In this document: piece after piece, positions 13,905-14,250 of the stretch
How the letters are laid out: the number at the start of each line of letters is the position of its first letter
How positions within the stretch are numbered: position 1 is the stretch's first letter
Assembly: GCA_905236975.1 (NCBI GenBank)
Contig: CAJOQU010000114.1
Location: 1-14,250 of the forward strand
Reading direction: 5' to 3'
Origin: an uncultured Clostridia bacterium
Lineage (GTDB): Bacteria; Bacillota; Clostridia; Oscillospirales; Acutalibacteraceae
DNA length: 14,250 bases
Program-made: the position numbers and the translations under genes
The notes under the pieces: model-generated
The model's database searches: none
Told to the model about the DNA's origin: nothing
The model's input: only the letters and a program-made list of their open reading frames with translations

Positions 13905-14250
13905 TTATGAGGCTACCTTTGCGCGCCGTATTTCGGGAATTTGCGCAATCAGAATGGCGGCGAACATCAGCCCACAGCCAAGCAATTCGCGCCCGGTAAG
14001 GCCGTTACCCAAAATCACCCAGCCGCCCAGCGCGGCAAACACACTTTCCAGGCACATGGAAAGCGAGGCCACGGCGGGTTCGGCATAACGCTGGCCAATC
14101 ACCTGTAAAGTAAAGGCCACACCGCTGGACATGACGCCCAAATACAGAATATAGGGCGCGGCCGCCCACAAATCCGCCCAGGAAAACCGCTCAAAAATCA
14201 GTGCCAGCAGACCGGAGATCACCCCGCAGACGGTCAACTGCATGATACAC
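13905..14250 (-). CDS. EamA/DMT-family transporter, C-terminal half (partial)
   Basis: The frame enters from the window edge and ends in TAA at 13905-13907; about 115 residues are visible. They form four or so hydrophobic helices, with the motif YLGVMSSGVAFTLQVIGQRYAEP followed by a helix around ALGGWVILGN and a basic end (EIRRAKVAS). This matches the second EamA repeat of drug/metabolite transporter (RhaT/YdcZ-like) permeases. The helix beginning at AEPAVASL and the glycine-rich GLTGRELLGCGLMF are typical of the C-terminal half. The substrate cannot be told. It has its own terminator and is not part of the dcw operon. Confidence 0.85.
   Translation of the reverse strand, partial: CIMQLTVCGVISGLLALIFERFSWADLWAAAPYILYLGVMSSGVAFTLQVIGQRYAEPAVASLSMCLESVFAALGGWVILGNGLTGRELLGCGLMFAAILIAQIPEIRRAKVAS

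Noticed and set aside
1..14250. Mobile elements, CRISPR arrays, tRNA or rRNA genes
   Set aside because: No transposase, no regularly spaced repeats of CRISPR size, no cloverleaf or rRNA-like sequence was seen on either strand. The codon and base use of the dcw genes is even.

Overview
The window is the division and cell wall (dcw) cluster of a Gram-positive bacterium of the Firmicutes, most likely class Clostridia (Oscillospiraceae/Ruminococcaceae-like). Four things point there: the gene order; a class B penicillin-binding protein with two C-terminal PASTA domains; a DUF1700/DUF4097 pair next door; and AGGAGG-type ribosome binding sites with AT-rich gaps between moderately GC-rich genes. MurE carries the DNPR motif of meso-diaminopimelate-adding enzymes, so the peptidoglycan is probably of the mDAP type. 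The assignment comes from sequence features only; no database was searched.

Layout. Positions 1-977 (+ strand) hold the tail of a small membrane protein (probably DUF1700) and a complete DUF4097 beta-repeat protein, overlapping by ATGA. Positions 978-1209 hold two hairpin terminators where this operon meets the dcw cluster head on. Positions 1210-13555 (all - strand) read, in transcription order, mraZ, rsmH, ftsL, a PASTA-PBP (ftsI/spoVD type), murE, mraY, ftsW, murG, murA, ftsQ/divIB and ftsZ. Positions 13556-13904 hold the mraZ promoter with an array of MraZ-box repeats, then the terminator and 3' region of a transporter. Positions 13905-14250 (- strand) hold the C-terminal half of an EamA/DMT-family transporter cut by the window edge.

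How it works together. MurA starts UDP-MurNAc synthesis and MurE adds the third stem residue. MraY makes lipid I and MurG makes lipid II. FtsW polymerises it and the PBP crosslinks it. FtsL and FtsQ/DivIB tie synthesis to the divisome, and FtsZ forms the ring. MraZ and RsmH are the usual first two genes. Spacing is tight (1-4 nt overlaps or short gaps) except at ftsL-PBP (130 bp, with a perfect 8-bp hairpin) and ftsQ-ftsZ (159 bp, with a strong-looking promoter). ftsZ can therefore probably be expressed separately.

The most notable points are a well-formed MraZ operator placed from the predicted transcription start to the Shine-Dalgarno; the absence of murF, murD, murC and ftsA at positions where related clusters commonly have them; and an FtsZ with a very short linker and a C-terminal peptide lacking the usual IPxFL-type core, in a cluster that also lacks its FtsA partner. 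I saw no transposon, phage, CRISPR, tRNA or rRNA, and no clear new multi-gene system. The window is mostly a conserved core locus with some unusual details.
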